64,000 nt of DNA from Thalassotalea sediminis (GTDB lineage Bacteria; Pseudomonadota; Gammaproteobacteria; Enterobacterales; Alteromonadaceae). Location: assembly GCF_030295915.1 (NCBI RefSeq), contig NZ_AP027361.1, forward strand, positions 3,162,001-3,226,000, in the 5' to 3' direction. Numbering within the stretch: position 1 is the stretch's first letter; every line of letters begins with the position of its first letter. The notes below the pieces were generated by a model. The model made no database searches. It saw only the letters and a program-made list of their open reading frames with translations, and was not told the DNA's origin. The position numbers and the translations under genes were made by a program. Of this stretch, positions 37,323 through 46,032 are shown piece after piece.

Positions 37323-38666
37323 TTAATTTCCCGCGACTTGCATCTGTTCAATAATAATTGATCCCGTTCTAATAGCCCCTTTTAGGTCATAATCATCACC
37401 TACAGCGACTAAATTTTTAAACATCTCCTGTAAATTACCAGCAATAGTTACCTCTGAAACAGGATAGGCAATTTCGCCATTTTCTACCCAAAAACCAGCA
37501 GCACCTCGCGAATAATCACCATTAACAACATTAACACCTTGCCCCATTAGTTCTGTTACTAAGAACCCTGTACCTAAGGTTTTCAACATCGCTTTAAAAT
37601 CTCCGCCATTGGCACTTACATGCCAATTGTGTATACCGCCTGCATGCCCAGTTGTTGTCATACCGAGTTTTCTAGCCGAGTAACTAGTTAGTAAATACGT
37701 TGCCAAATTACCATCTTTAATAATGTTAGTATCCTGAGTTTTTACACCTTCACTATCGAAAGCACTGCTCGCTAACCCTTTTAAAAGGTGAGGTTTTTCT
37801 TCTATGGTTAGAAACGAAGGGAAAACTTGCTGGCCTAATGCATCCAAGAGAAACGACGATTTACGATATAAATTTCCACCACTAATAGCAGCAATAAAAT
37901 GCCCCCAGAAAGTATTCGCAATATCAGCACGAAACATAATAGGTACTTTGCCCGTAGGTAACTTTTTCGCATTCATTCGCGCTAGTACTTCTTGAGCAGC
38001 TTCTCGGCCAATCGCTTCTGGTGAATTTAACTGAGCGAAATCACGGCTTACACTATATGCATAGTCACGTTGCATTTCATCATCATCAGTTGCAATAACG
38101 ACACAACTTAAACTGTGTCGAGTACTTGGGTAGCCAACTAATTGCCCATGACTATTACCATAGACTTTAAACCCTTCAAAGCTTGCTAAAGTCGCACCAT
38201 CTGAATTGGTGATCTTTTCGTCTGATGTTAAAGCCGCATTTTCACAGGTTTTTGCTAACGCTATTGCTTCTTCGGTACTGAGTTCTTTTGGGTGATATAA
38301 ATCTAAATCTTGTGGCTTCATCGCCAATAAATTTTTATCTGCTAACCCTGAACATTCATCAACAGAGGTATATTTCGCAATATTAACAGCTGCTTGTACT
38401 GTTTGGTTTAATGCCTCTTGAGATAAATCAGCGGTCGAAGCACTACCTTTTCTGCCTTCCTGATAAACAGTAATACCGAGTGCACCATCATTGGTAAATT
38501 CTACCGTTTCAACATCACCTAATCGTGTAGTTACACTCAACCCTTGTTGCCTACTCATTGAAACTTCTGCACCATCAGCACCAAGAGACTTTGCCAACGT
38601 TAAGGCATCTGCGACAGTTTTTTCAACTTGTTTCATTTGTTCAGGGATAGTTTTTATTTCGGTCAT
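37323..38666 (-). CDS. pmbA: Metalloprotease-related protein PmbA/TldE
   Basis: About 447 residues, close to E. coli PmbA (450). Conserved blocks include ADGAEVSMSRQQGLSVTTR, DGALGITVYQEGRKGSAS, SFLLDALGQQVFPSFLTIEEKPHLLKGLASSAFDSEG (internal) and the end DYSRGAAGFWVENGEIAYPVSEVTIAGN. PmbA/TldE works with TldD in processing microcin/CcdA-type peptides. The ATG at 38666 is preferred; the frame extends to a TTG at 38696. It is divergent from yjgA, a pairing also seen in E. coli. Confidence 0.95.
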   Translation of the reverse strand: MTEIKTIPEQMKQVEKTVADALTLAKSLGADGAEVSMSRQQGLSVTTRLGDVETVEFTNDGALGITVYQEGRKGSASTADLSQEALNQTVQAAVNIAKYTSVDECSGLADKNLLAMKPQDLDLYHPKELSTEEAIALAKTCENAALTSDEKITNSDGATLASFEGFKVYGNSHGQLVGYPSTRHSLSCVVIATDDDEMQRDYAYSVSRDFAQLNSPEAIGREAAQEVLARMNAKKLPTGKVPIMFRADIANTFWGHFIAAISGGNLYRKSSFLLDALGQQVFPSFLTIEEKPHLLKGLASSAFDSEGVKTQDTNIIKDGNLATYLLTSYSARKLGMTTTGHAGGIHNWHVSANGGDFKAMLKTLGTGFLVTELMGQGVNVVNGDYSRGAAGFWVENGEIAYPVSEVTIAGNLQEMFKNLVAVGDDYDLKGAIRTGSIIIEQMQVAGN

Positions 38667-38766
38667 ACGTTGATATAGCTCTTTTGTTGCAACCAAACGG
38701 TCTCACTGCTAGAGGCAAGTACTCGCTTGCTGTATAATACTTAAAATTTTAAATGATTCCGTTATT

Positions 38767-39285
38767 ATGCCTCAGTACGAACACGATATCGATGAATTCG
38801 ATGAAGATTATAAAAGTAAAACAGAAATAAAGCGTGAAATGCACGCAATGCAAGACTTTGCCATGAAGTTGGTTAAGCTATCTAAAGCTCAACGCGCAAA
38901 GGTCCCCTTCACGGAAGAGCTTTTAGAGTCCTTAACATTAGCGGATAAAATAAAAAACAAGCCAGAAGCATTACGTCGACATGTAAGGTTTATGAGTAAA
39001 GTTTTACTTGAAACCGATCTAACAGATATCAACCAAGCGCTTGATATTATGGCAAATAAGCATCAACAAGATACGTCGCGTCATTTACGTTTAGAGCAAT
39101 TACGTGACGAACTTATCGCACAAGGCAATGATAAAATAGAAGAAATGCTGCAAAATTGCCCACAAATGGAGCGTCAAAAATTAAGGCAGCTTGTAAGGCA
39201 AGCAAGTAAAGAAATAAATGCCGAAAAACCAGGTAAATCTCATCGTGATTTATTTAACTACATTAAAGAGTATGTAAGCGATTAA
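38767..39285 (+). CDS. darP: Ribosome-associated protein DarP (YjgA, DUF615)
   Basis: 172 residues, highly charged and helical. DUF615 signatures are SKTEIKREMHAMQDFAMKLVKLS at the start and RQLVRQASKEINAEKPGKSHRDLFNYIKE at the end. The family associates with late 50S assembly intermediates. Located next to pmbA as in E. coli. Confidence 0.94.
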   Translation: MPQYEHDIDEFDEDYKSKTEIKREMHAMQDFAMKLVKLSKAQRAKVPFTEELLESLTLADKIKNKPEALRRHVRFMSKVLLETDLTDINQALDIMANKHQQDTSRHLRLEQLRDELIAQGNDKIEEMLQNCPQMERQKLRQLVRQASKEINAEKPGKSHRDLFNYIKEYVSD

Positions 39286-39332
39286 AATAAATAATCCACT
39301 TTCATAGCAAATAGTTTTGAGTGAACAATTAT

Positions 39333-39364
39333 AAAACGCCTACAATTATTAAGTAGGCGTTTTT
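39333..39364. terminator. Bidirectional terminator between darP and the M16 operon
   Basis: AAAACGCCTAC (39333-39343) and GTAGGCGTTTT (39353-39363) form an 11-bp stem with a 9-nt loop. A T run follows on plus and the A run gives one on minus. It sits between convergent genes. Confidence 0.88.
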
Positions 39365-39379
39365 CATCATTAAAGTCTA

Positions 39380-40780
39380 TTACCAGTAACCTTCTAAGGC
39401 TTCTACCGCTTTAAGCTGTGGTGTTAATACCTCTTTATCACCAACGGTAACAAGTACCATATTTTCAGGTGTTAGATACTTTTTCACCATTTGACTGATC
39501 TCTTCAGGCGTCACCTCATATACGCTTTTTACATAATCCTGTAAATATTGTTCGGTTAGGTTATAGCGTTCAACATATGATAATTGACTAATCACAGCCG
39601 ACCTAGACGAATTCTGCAAGACAAAAATACCCGCTAAGTAATTTTGTATTCCTGCAAGTTCATCAGCCGAAGGTGGCTCTTTAGCGAGTAAGGCTATTTC
39701 ATTAAATATTTCGGTAAGCGCTGCCCCTGTGGACTCAATCGTTATATCAGCAGCTTGATACCAAAGGCCTGTGCCAATGCGATTAACTAACGCTGAATAC
39801 GGTGAATATGTATAGCCTTTAGATTCACGTATATTACTGGTAATTCTGCTTGAAAAAGCACCACCTAACAACGTGTTCATCATACTAAGCTTCATATAGT
39901 CAGGGTGATCTGGGCTAATTGTTGCTAACCCTAGACGTATCGTAGATTGAGGTGAATTCTCTCGTTCTAACATAATCAATTTAGGGCCCGATTGACTTAA
40001 TACCGCTTTTGACGGTTTACTTTCTCCCTTCTGCCAAGTCGATAATACAGACTTTATCGTTGCGGTTAATTTAGCCTGATTAAACACTCCCGATATATAC
40101 AAGTGACTATTATTGGGTCTAATATTCTCGTTTACAAAGCCACTAATATCCGCTCGTTCTATACTTTTTAAGCTTGCTTCAGTTGGGTATAAACTACCAT
40201 AAGGATGGTTAGCATATATCGCCTTATAAAAAGCTTGATTAGCTAAATTGCCCGGTTGAGATAGCTGCACATTTAAATTACGTGCTTGGTCCGTTTTAAT
40301 ACGCGCAAGATCAGTGTCAGATAACGCTGGGTTAAGCACCATATCAGCAATAACAGTTAACGCATCGCTTCCATATTCACTTAATACATCGACACCAAGC
40401 CAGCTAACATCCATACCAACAGAAGAGTTAATCTGTCCCCCCATACTCGCCACTCGTTCAGCAATTGCTTTTGCTGACTCTGTTTTCGTTCCTTGGCGTA
40501 GCATTTGATAACTAATATCGGCTAACCAAGGAAGTTCTCCATCGTCAATATTACCCGTGGTAGATATTAGTCTAATCGTTGTTTTGGGTGTTTTTCCGTA
40601 AGGAATAAACGTTACCTTTAAACCATTTTCTAACGAAAAAGATTCTGTAGCAGGCACTTGAAATGCTTTTGGGGTAGCTCCTGTCGGTGGCTGTTCTTTG
40701 GCAAAGCCACTCGTACTCACACTCGACACCAACACTACTGTGGCAATAAATAAACTTAAAGATTTTTTCATCGAGTGCAT
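39380..40780 (-). CDS. M16-family peptidase-like protein lacking the zinc motif
   Basis: About 466 residues. A signal peptide (MKKSLSLFIATVVLVSSVSTSGFA region) is followed by two M16 domains. At the position of the catalytic HxxEH the sequence reads ISYQMLRQGTKTESAKAIAERV, so the zinc site is absent. The second half has the R/Y-type loop SRITSNIRESKGYTYSPYS. In paired M16 systems the non-catalytic subunit completes the active chamber with the catalytic subunit, here encoded immediately upstream. The ATG at 40780, 1 nt after the upstream stop and preceded by AAGGAGAATAAC, is chosen over the 40819 ATG. Confidence 0.9.
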   Translation of the reverse strand: MHSMKKSLSLFIATVVLVSSVSTSGFAKEQPPTGATPKAFQVPATESFSLENGLKVTFIPYGKTPKTTIRLISTTGNIDDGELPWLADISYQMLRQGTKTESAKAIAERVASMGGQINSSVGMDVSWLGVDVLSEYGSDALTVIADMVLNPALSDTDLARIKTDQARNLNVQLSQPGNLANQAFYKAIYANHPYGSLYPTEASLKSIERADISGFVNENIRPNNSHLYISGVFNQAKLTATIKSVLSTWQKGESKPSKAVLSQSGPKLIMLERENSPQSTIRLGLATISPDHPDYMKLSMMNTLLGGAFSSRITSNIRESKGYTYSPYSALVNRIGTGLWYQAADITIESTGAALTEIFNEIALLAKEPPSADELAGIQNYLAGIFVLQNSSRSAVISQLSYVERYNLTEQYLQDYVKSVYEVTPEEISQMVKKYLTPENMVLVTVGDKEVLTPQLKAVEALEGYW

Positions 40781-40781
40781 G

Positions 40782-42254
40782 TTATTCTCCTTGAACAGCT
40801 TTTGTAGCAGGGGCTTCACCAGGGGTAACGGTCAATACCGTACGGTTGGTGGCTCGTAAGTATTCCTGTGCCGTTTTGCTAATAAGTGCGGGCGTTACTT
40901 GTTTAAACTTTTGTTCTAACTGGTTTATTTTGGCCGGGTTATCGTCAAACAAAGCGAAACTCGCAAGTAAATCTGCTTTACCAAAGCCATAAAAACCATC
41001 AAGTGAGTCGAATAAACTCGAACGAATTTTAACCGTTGCCCGTGTTAATTCTTCTTGTGTTAAAGGTTGTTCAATAAGTCGTGTAACAACACTATCAATC
41101 GCATCGGAAATTTCTTTATTAGTCACCGTTTCATCATGTGTAAACGAACTCATCCACAACATTGGGCCGTTATAATTAAACATATTACCAAGCAGATAAT
41201 TAATACCGCCACTCACACTACCGGTAATTTGTTTGTTTTTGACGAGTTCTTGATAGAGCAAGCTATCTTCACCTTGCACGAGTATTTGGTCGATAATCCC
41301 CATTGCGTAATACTCTGGTGTATCCCGTTCAGGCATTTTATAGGCAAATGCATAAGCAGGTTTAGGCGCAAGTTTATCAAACTTATTGAAGACTAATTCC
41401 TTTTCTTGTCTAAGCTCTGTTAAATCAGGTTGCGGCGCTAATTTACTTGCGGGAATATCTGCAAAATATTCCGTAACCCAAGCTTTAGTTTCATTTATAT
41501 CCAAGTCGCCCACAACAACAAGTACAGCGTTGTTCGGTGCGTAGTACATATCAAAAAAGTTAGCAACATCGTCTAAACTAGCAGCGTCTAGATCTTCTAA
41601 ATCACCATAAAAGTTATGAGAGTTATACCAATTACTAAAGGCATATTGCGGCATATCTAACCACGGAAAACCACCATATGGCTGATTTAACACATTTACT
41701 TTAACTTCATTCTTTACCACACCTTGTTGATTAGTGAGGTTTTCTTGGGTAATCGCTAGTCCTTTCATACGGTCAGCCTCTGCCCATAAAAAAGTTTCTA
41801 ATTTATGTGCAGGTACAATTTCAAAGTAATTAGTGAAGTCAAATCGCGTCGAGCCATTTAGCACGCCACCATTGGCATTTACAAGCTTGATGAACTCCAT
41901 TTTGCCTAGGTTTTCAGAGCCTTGAAACATCATATGCTCGAATAAATGTGCAAACCCCGTTCTATCTTTGGGTTCATTGCGAAAACCAATATTATAATAA
42001 ACCGCTACCGTTACTGTCGGCGCAGTTTTATCTGGCGACAATACTACTTTTAGGCCATTGTCTAGGCTGTAGTAATCAATTGGCACGTTGAAATTGGCAA
42101 TGGTTGCAACGTCTTTTGCCTGTTCAACAATTTGTTCCGTAAGCTTTTCTGTCGCTTCTTGTTGCGCTGTATCTTGGCTTTTTTGAGGTTGACCACATGC
42201 AGAAAGCAACATAGCCATCACCCCAGAAATGAGCGTGATTTTATTTTTATTCAT
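40782..42254 (-). CDS. M16-family zinc metallopeptidase, catalytic subunit (lipoprotein)
   Basis: 490 residues. The lipobox LLSAC (Cys20) predicts a membrane-anchored lipoprotein. The inverted zinc motif HLFEH (His103-His107) and the downstream glutamate region (ENLTNQQGVVKNEVK) are intact, so it should be catalytically active. Second-domain signatures include GSVSGGINYLLGN. It pairs with the zinc-less M16 protein encoded next. Such heterodimers degrade peptides in the periplasm. No specific substrate can be inferred. Confidence 0.92.
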   Translation of the reverse strand: MNKNKITLISGVMAMLLSACGQPQKSQDTAQQEATEKLTEQIVEQAKDVATIANFNVPIDYYSLDNGLKVVLSPDKTAPTVTVAVYYNIGFRNEPKDRTGFAHLFEHMMFQGSENLGKMEFIKLVNANGGVLNGSTRFDFTNYFEIVPAHKLETFLWAEADRMKGLAITQENLTNQQGVVKNEVKVNVLNQPYGGFPWLDMPQYAFSNWYNSHNFYGDLEDLDAASLDDVANFFDMYYAPNNAVLVVVGDLDINETKAWVTEYFADIPASKLAPQPDLTELRQEKELVFNKFDKLAPKPAYAFAYKMPERDTPEYYAMGIIDQILVQGEDSLLYQELVKNKQITGSVSGGINYLLGNMFNYNGPMLWMSSFTHDETVTNKEISDAIDSVVTRLIEQPLTQEELTRATVKIRSSLFDSLDGFYGFGKADLLASFALFDDNPAKINQLEQKFKQVTPALISKTAQEYLRATNRTVLTVTPGEAPATKAVQGE

Positions 42255-42348
42255 AACATTTCCCTTTTAAGTTGCACATTAAATGTGCACCTTATTTACC
42301 AAAGCGTCAACTTTCTTCGCAAGATTTAAAAGGGTATGTGTTATTTAG

Positions 42349-42377
42349 AGAGGTATCTCGGAAGCCGCGATACCTCT
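42349..42377 (-). terminator. Hairpin downstream of the lysine-riboswitch operon
   Basis: AGAGGTATC (42349-42357) and GATACCTCT (42369-42377) form a 9-bp stem with an 11-nt loop just past the stop of the last gene of the operon. The minus-strand tail (CTAAATAAC) is not T-rich, so this is a moderate call. Confidence 0.5.
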
Positions 42378-42381
42378 TTCA

Positions 42382-43509
42382 TTATAACGTAAAGTAGTTA
42401 GTAAAAACTTTATAAAGTTCAGTACCTTGATTTACACTTGCAGAAGCAAAATGCAAAATAGGGAGAACTGTTTGATCAAGTGATAAATAGTGTAAAGGAG
42501 CACCATCGCCATAATTATCCATTCGCAAGATCCTCGCTAAAGGTTCCCCAGCAGGTAATGGTTGACCAAATTCAGCTAAGTAATCCACCATACCTCCCAT
42601 AGGTGAATAATACGCTTTATAGTCTTTCAAATAACAAGCATATCGGGTCATCTCTTGTGCTTGATACTCTGGTGCCTCAATCACCCCTTTATATTGTAAA
42701 TAACTCAAAATACTTTGAGCATCTTCTAAAGCAACATCAAGATCAATTTGCTCTTGTGAGCCAAGCTCAACAGTAAAGCTTTCTTTATTGAGGGCTTTGG
42801 AACTGATAGAAAAGTTAATACCAAGATCTGCAAATGCTTCTTGTAAGTGCCACCATGGGCAAAATGTTGCTTCATCAAGGGCACCATCGAACTGATTAGG
42901 AATCAATAATGTATGCGGAATATCGAAATGTTTAGCACTTTCTTTTGCATATTCAGGGCAATACAAATGTTTGCTTGATATGGGTCCTGTATGCAAATCT
43001 AACACTAAGTCTGCTTGATGAGCTAACCGCTGCAACTGATATGCAATACGCTGGCCTGTGGTTAAACCAAAAATATTATGATTTAGTTTCTGCTCAATAC
43101 TTTGAATCATTAATGCTTTAAAGTTGGCCTCAATTGTTTTATCGTCTTTGCCAATACTTTCACGTACAAAGGGTTTAATAATTTCCGGTGCAAAGTGATA
43201 CATTCTATTCCAATTGACGCCCGTTATCGGGTCAAATCGACCGAGTGTATATTCACCATTTTTGTGATTGCACCCTACAGGGTTAGCATAAGGCACTAAG
43301 GTAATATCGCCCTTTACCTGTGTTTTTCTCAATAACTCCAGTAATTGAAATATTACCGCATTACCCTGTACCTCTGCTCCGTGCATATTTGCTTGAATAT
43401 ATACACTAGGTGCAGCAGAATCGCCTTTAAGTTTATAAACGGGTACAGTCAGTGCAGCGCCACTTGCCATTTCCCCAACGTACATTACGCCTTTTGTAAA
43501 ATTTGTCAT
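42382..43509 (-). CDS. M14-type succinylglutamate desuccinylase/aspartoacylase family enzyme
   Basis: About 375 residues. Zinc ligands His43 and Glu46 are in NMHGAEVQGN and the third His173 in DLHTGP; the general base is probably the Glu in SFTVELGSQEQ. The family removes acyl groups (succinyl, acetyl) from amino acids. A C-terminal beta domain follows. It is the third gene of a lysine-riboswitch operon after a DapD-like succinyltransferase and a PLP decarboxylase, so removal of succinyl from N-succinyl-diaminopimelate, the step normally done by DapE, is a reasonable hypothesis. The start at 43509 follows AGAGAAG; the frame extends to 43569, overlapping the upstream gene. Confidence 0.83.
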   Translation of the reverse strand: MTNFTKGVMYVGEMASGAALTVPVYKLKGDSAAPSVYIQANMHGAEVQGNAVIFQLLELLRKTQVKGDITLVPYANPVGCNHKNGEYTLGRFDPITGVNWNRMYHFAPEIIKPFVRESIGKDDKTIEANFKALMIQSIEQKLNHNIFGLTTGQRIAYQLQRLAHQADLVLDLHTGPISSKHLYCPEYAKESAKHFDIPHTLLIPNQFDGALDEATFCPWWHLQEAFADLGINFSISSKALNKESFTVELGSQEQIDLDVALEDAQSILSYLQYKGVIEAPEYQAQEMTRYACYLKDYKAYYSPMGGMVDYLAEFGQPLPAGEPLARILRMDNYGDGAPLHYLSLDQTVLPILHFASASVNQGTELYKVFTNYFTL

Positions 43510-43528
43510 TTTCTTCTCTTTCATATTG

Positions 43529-44785
43529 TTATGCCAAATACCATTGCGCTGGTTTTGCTTCACGAACAAGTATTAATTCATGCCCACTAAATACATACTC
43601 CGCTGCAGTTTGATGGCATAGGAAAAAAGGCATGCTTTCGGTAAACCCATAAGCACCGACGTAACCGAAAAGTAATCGATCATCAACATCTACATCTATT
43701 GGTAATGGCAGGCAGCCTAGCTTATCTAAACTAGTACAAAGGGGACCATGCAAATCAAAATTGGCATTGACTTCCATAGAGGGTCGAAGCAACCTTACAG
43801 GGAAAGGTTGCTCGGTAATACCTGGGCGCAATAAATGGTTAATGCCCGCCGATAAGACTAATTGCTGTTGATCAAAATTAACCTTTTTATCAACAACAGA
43901 GGTGACATAATAACCACAATTTGCTACCGCATATCGCCCTAACTCTAGCCATAACTCTTCGACATTGGCTTGTTTTTTTACTTTCGCCAAATCAGCAATA
44001 ATGTCTTGCCAATCTAGCTGTTCACCTTGTTCGTGGTAATCTATTCCTAGGCCACCACCTAGGTCTAAGACTTTAAGTGTCATGCCTATGGATTGCGATA
44101 ATGTCACGAGAGGCTCAACCATTTGTTGCCACAGATCGTACATTTTTTTGTTAGACAACATATTTCCCCACTGAAAAATATGTAAGCCACAAATATTTAA
44201 CTGCGGAAATTGAGAAACATGATATTTTTGCCATGCCTCAACAGACATACCAAAAGGCGTTACTTGATTACCACCTAGAGGATTCTTTTCGCCATCTGGC
44301 CATTGTAATTGTACACGTAACAATACTTCAGGCTTTACTGAAAACTCTGTTGCTAATTCATTTAACCATTTAAGTTGGTTAGGGCTTTCGGCAACAAAAG
44401 TGTTCACTCCTTTCGCCAAAAACTCTGCAAGTTGCGCGCGTGACTTAGCAGGCCCAGTGTTTAAAATTCTCTTTGCATCAACACCTTGGTTTAATACTTG
44501 TTGAAGCTCACCACTACTGGCAACATCAAATTGAATGCTGGCTTGGTCGACTGTTTGAATAATACGCGAAAGCGGATTTGCTTTAACGGCATACCACAGC
44601 TTTACAACATCTTGATTTTGTAAAAAATGTAAATGGCTTTTTAAGGCGTTTAAGTCATAAACAAAGTAAGCAAGTTCATCAATATTATCACTAACGTGGT
44701 TCAACAGCGCTTGTTCAAGTGCCTTGCTTTGCTGAAATTGTTGATGCCAAGATACTGGACGTTCAGAATCAGATGACTGCTGCAT
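43529..44785 (-). CDS. Fold-type III PLP-dependent decarboxylase, diaminopimelate decarboxylase-like
   Basis: 418 residues. PLP lysine is probably Lys68 in WYAVKAN. The phosphate-binding glycine loop is VLDLGGGLGIDY, and the active-site Cys region reads GPLCTSLDKLG, differing from the CESGD of standard LysA, followed by GAYGFTES. Proteins of this subgroup include DAP decarboxylase paralogues and siderophore or polyamine enzymes. The upstream lysine riboswitch favours decarboxylation of meso-DAP to lysine or a related step. Ribosome site GGGAGGGG precedes the ATG. It lies 11 nt after the DapD-like gene. Confidence 0.82.
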   Translation of the reverse strand: MQQSSDSERPVSWHQQFQQSKALEQALLNHVSDNIDELAYFVYDLNALKSHLHFLQNQDVVKLWYAVKANPLSRIIQTVDQASIQFDVASSGELQQVLNQGVDAKRILNTGPAKSRAQLAEFLAKGVNTFVAESPNQLKWLNELATEFSVKPEVLLRVQLQWPDGEKNPLGGNQVTPFGMSVEAWQKYHVSQFPQLNICGLHIFQWGNMLSNKKMYDLWQQMVEPLVTLSQSIGMTLKVLDLGGGLGIDYHEQGEQLDWQDIIADLAKVKKQANVEELWLELGRYAVANCGYYVTSVVDKKVNFDQQQLVLSAGINHLLRPGITEQPFPVRLLRPSMEVNANFDLHGPLCTSLDKLGCLPLPIDVDVDDRLLFGYVGAYGFTESMPFFLCHQTAAEYVFSGHELILVREAKPAQWYLA

Positions 44786-44796
44786 ATCCCCTCCCG

Positions 44797-45546
44797 CTAG
44801 CGAAGTATTGATTCGAGTGTTAGTGACGCGTCACTTTGTTCATCACGATATTTAACGATAAGCGCACACGCCATGTTTAAGCCATTTTCACTAGCCCACG
44901 AACCTGACATCGGTCGAGTGCCGGGTACGACAACAGCGCGTTCAGGTATATCTGCACCTTTCGCTAATTGTACTTGGTTAACGCAATCATAAACGGGCAC
45001 AGATGCAGAAAGGTTAACACCTGGTGCAAGTACAGCGCCTTTTCGGATAACGATTCCTTCAACCACTACAACACCTGCACCAAGAAAAGCATCATCTTCA
45101 ACAATAACGGGGCTAGCACCAATGGGCTCTAACACACCACCGATTTGAACGGCAGCAGATACATGAACATTTTTGCCAATCTGTGCGCACGAACCAATCA
45201 ACGCATGACTATCAACCATAGTTCCTGTGTCCACGAAAGCGCCAACATTGATATATGCGGGAGGCATAACAATAACACCTGAAGCAACATGAGCACCGCG
45301 ACGGATAGATGAACCTCCAGGGACTAAGCGCACACCATCAGCAACAGTCATTTCTCTGGCAGGTAAATTATGTTTGTCTACAAACCCTTGGTATGGACCG
45401 GTAAATGTTATATTTTCTCCGGCTTTAAACGCCGCTAAAATCGCCTCTTTCGCTGCAACATTAGCGTGCCAAGTGCCATGCTCATCTTTATTGGCTGCTC
45501 TTATGGTGCCTGCTTCTAATTCTGCTAAGGTTTGTTGCCAACTCAC
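44797..45546 (-). CDS. dapD: DapD-like tetrahydrodipicolinate N-succinyltransferase
   Basis: About 249 residues. A short N-terminal helical domain is followed by left-handed beta-helix hexapeptide repeats with the DapD core (VGAFVDTGTMVDSHALIGSC, QIGKNVHVSAAVQIGGVLEP). The conserved Asp of GTMVD and Glu of VVVEG match DapD catalytic positions. It is somewhat shorter and more divergent than E. coli DapD (274). I chose a GTG at 45546 preceded by GGAG; the frame is open to 45603, but that extension is hydrophobic and unlike DapD. A lysine riboswitch precedes it. DapH-type acetyltransferase activity cannot be excluded. Confidence 0.85.
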   Translation of the reverse strand: MSWQQTLAELEAGTIRAANKDEHGTWHANVAAKEAILAAFKAGENITFTGPYQGFVDKHNLPAREMTVADGVRLVPGGSSIRRGAHVASGVIVMPPAYINVGAFVDTGTMVDSHALIGSCAQIGKNVHVSAAVQIGGVLEPIGASPVIVEDDAFLGAGVVVVEGIVIRKGAVLAPGVNLSASVPVYDCVNQVQLAKGADIPERAVVVPGTRPMSGSWASENGLNMACALIVKYRDEQSDASLTLESILR

Positions 45547-45684
45547 TTCGAAAAATCTCCAAAAAACTAACTGTTCAAACGCGTAACCAAACAAAAAGGT
45601 CACGTGATAACGTGTAAATTAAATGGAAAGCTAAAGGCTTTGCAGACGAGTAGCTAACTAGGAGGAGTAGCTAAAGCTGACAAA

Positions 45685-45852
45685 GGCCAGAAGCTCTCCA
45701 CCTTGCGGTGACAGTTGTCAGGATTCAGCCTGAGCAACCGACAAATACATCATCAAAAATATATTTACCTCGGCGTTATACTCCCTCGTTAATGTTCATA
45801 AGAGTTTGATCTCTTCCCATTAACTACCTAGTAAACGCTCCTCTTCTGGCCC
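45685..45852 (-). promoter_or_regulatory. Lysine riboswitch (L box)
   Basis: On the minus strand the closing helix P1 is GGCCAGAAG (45843-45851) paired with CTTCTGGCC (45685-45693), a perfect 9 bp. Between them come the conserved landmarks in order: AGAGGAGCG, GAGGGAGTATAACGCCGAGGT, GTCGGTTGCTCAGGCTGAATCCTGACAACTGTCACC (in parts) and GGTGGAGAGCTTCTGG. The same blocks occur in the E. coli lysC leader. It precedes the dapD-like, decarboxylase and M14 genes by about 140 nt. The platform (45547-45684) contains a repeated GAGTAGCTAA and a short stem, but no strong terminator, so control may be translational. Confidence 0.95.
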
Positions 45853-46032
45853 TATTTGCGTAGGCCGATAATACCCACCTACGATAAAAAGGGACAACAT
45901 ATTAGAACATTTATTCTAAAATGCCGCAAGCTTGGATAAATAATTATGGGAAGAATATAGTGTGAATAAAGCACTCTCACTGCGCTTATCAACATTGCCA
46001 TTACTGAGATGTGCTTAGCAATACCGACTAGC

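Noticed and set aside
45547-45603. Nineteen-residue hydrophobic extension of the DapD-like protein
   Set aside because: It does not resemble DapD N-termini; a GTG with GGAG at the right distance follows it.
45902-45919. Palindrome TTAGAA-N6-TTCTAA upstream of the lysine riboswitch as an operator
   Set aside because: AT-only, short and not matching a regulator I can name; may be part of a weak terminator for the upstream gene.
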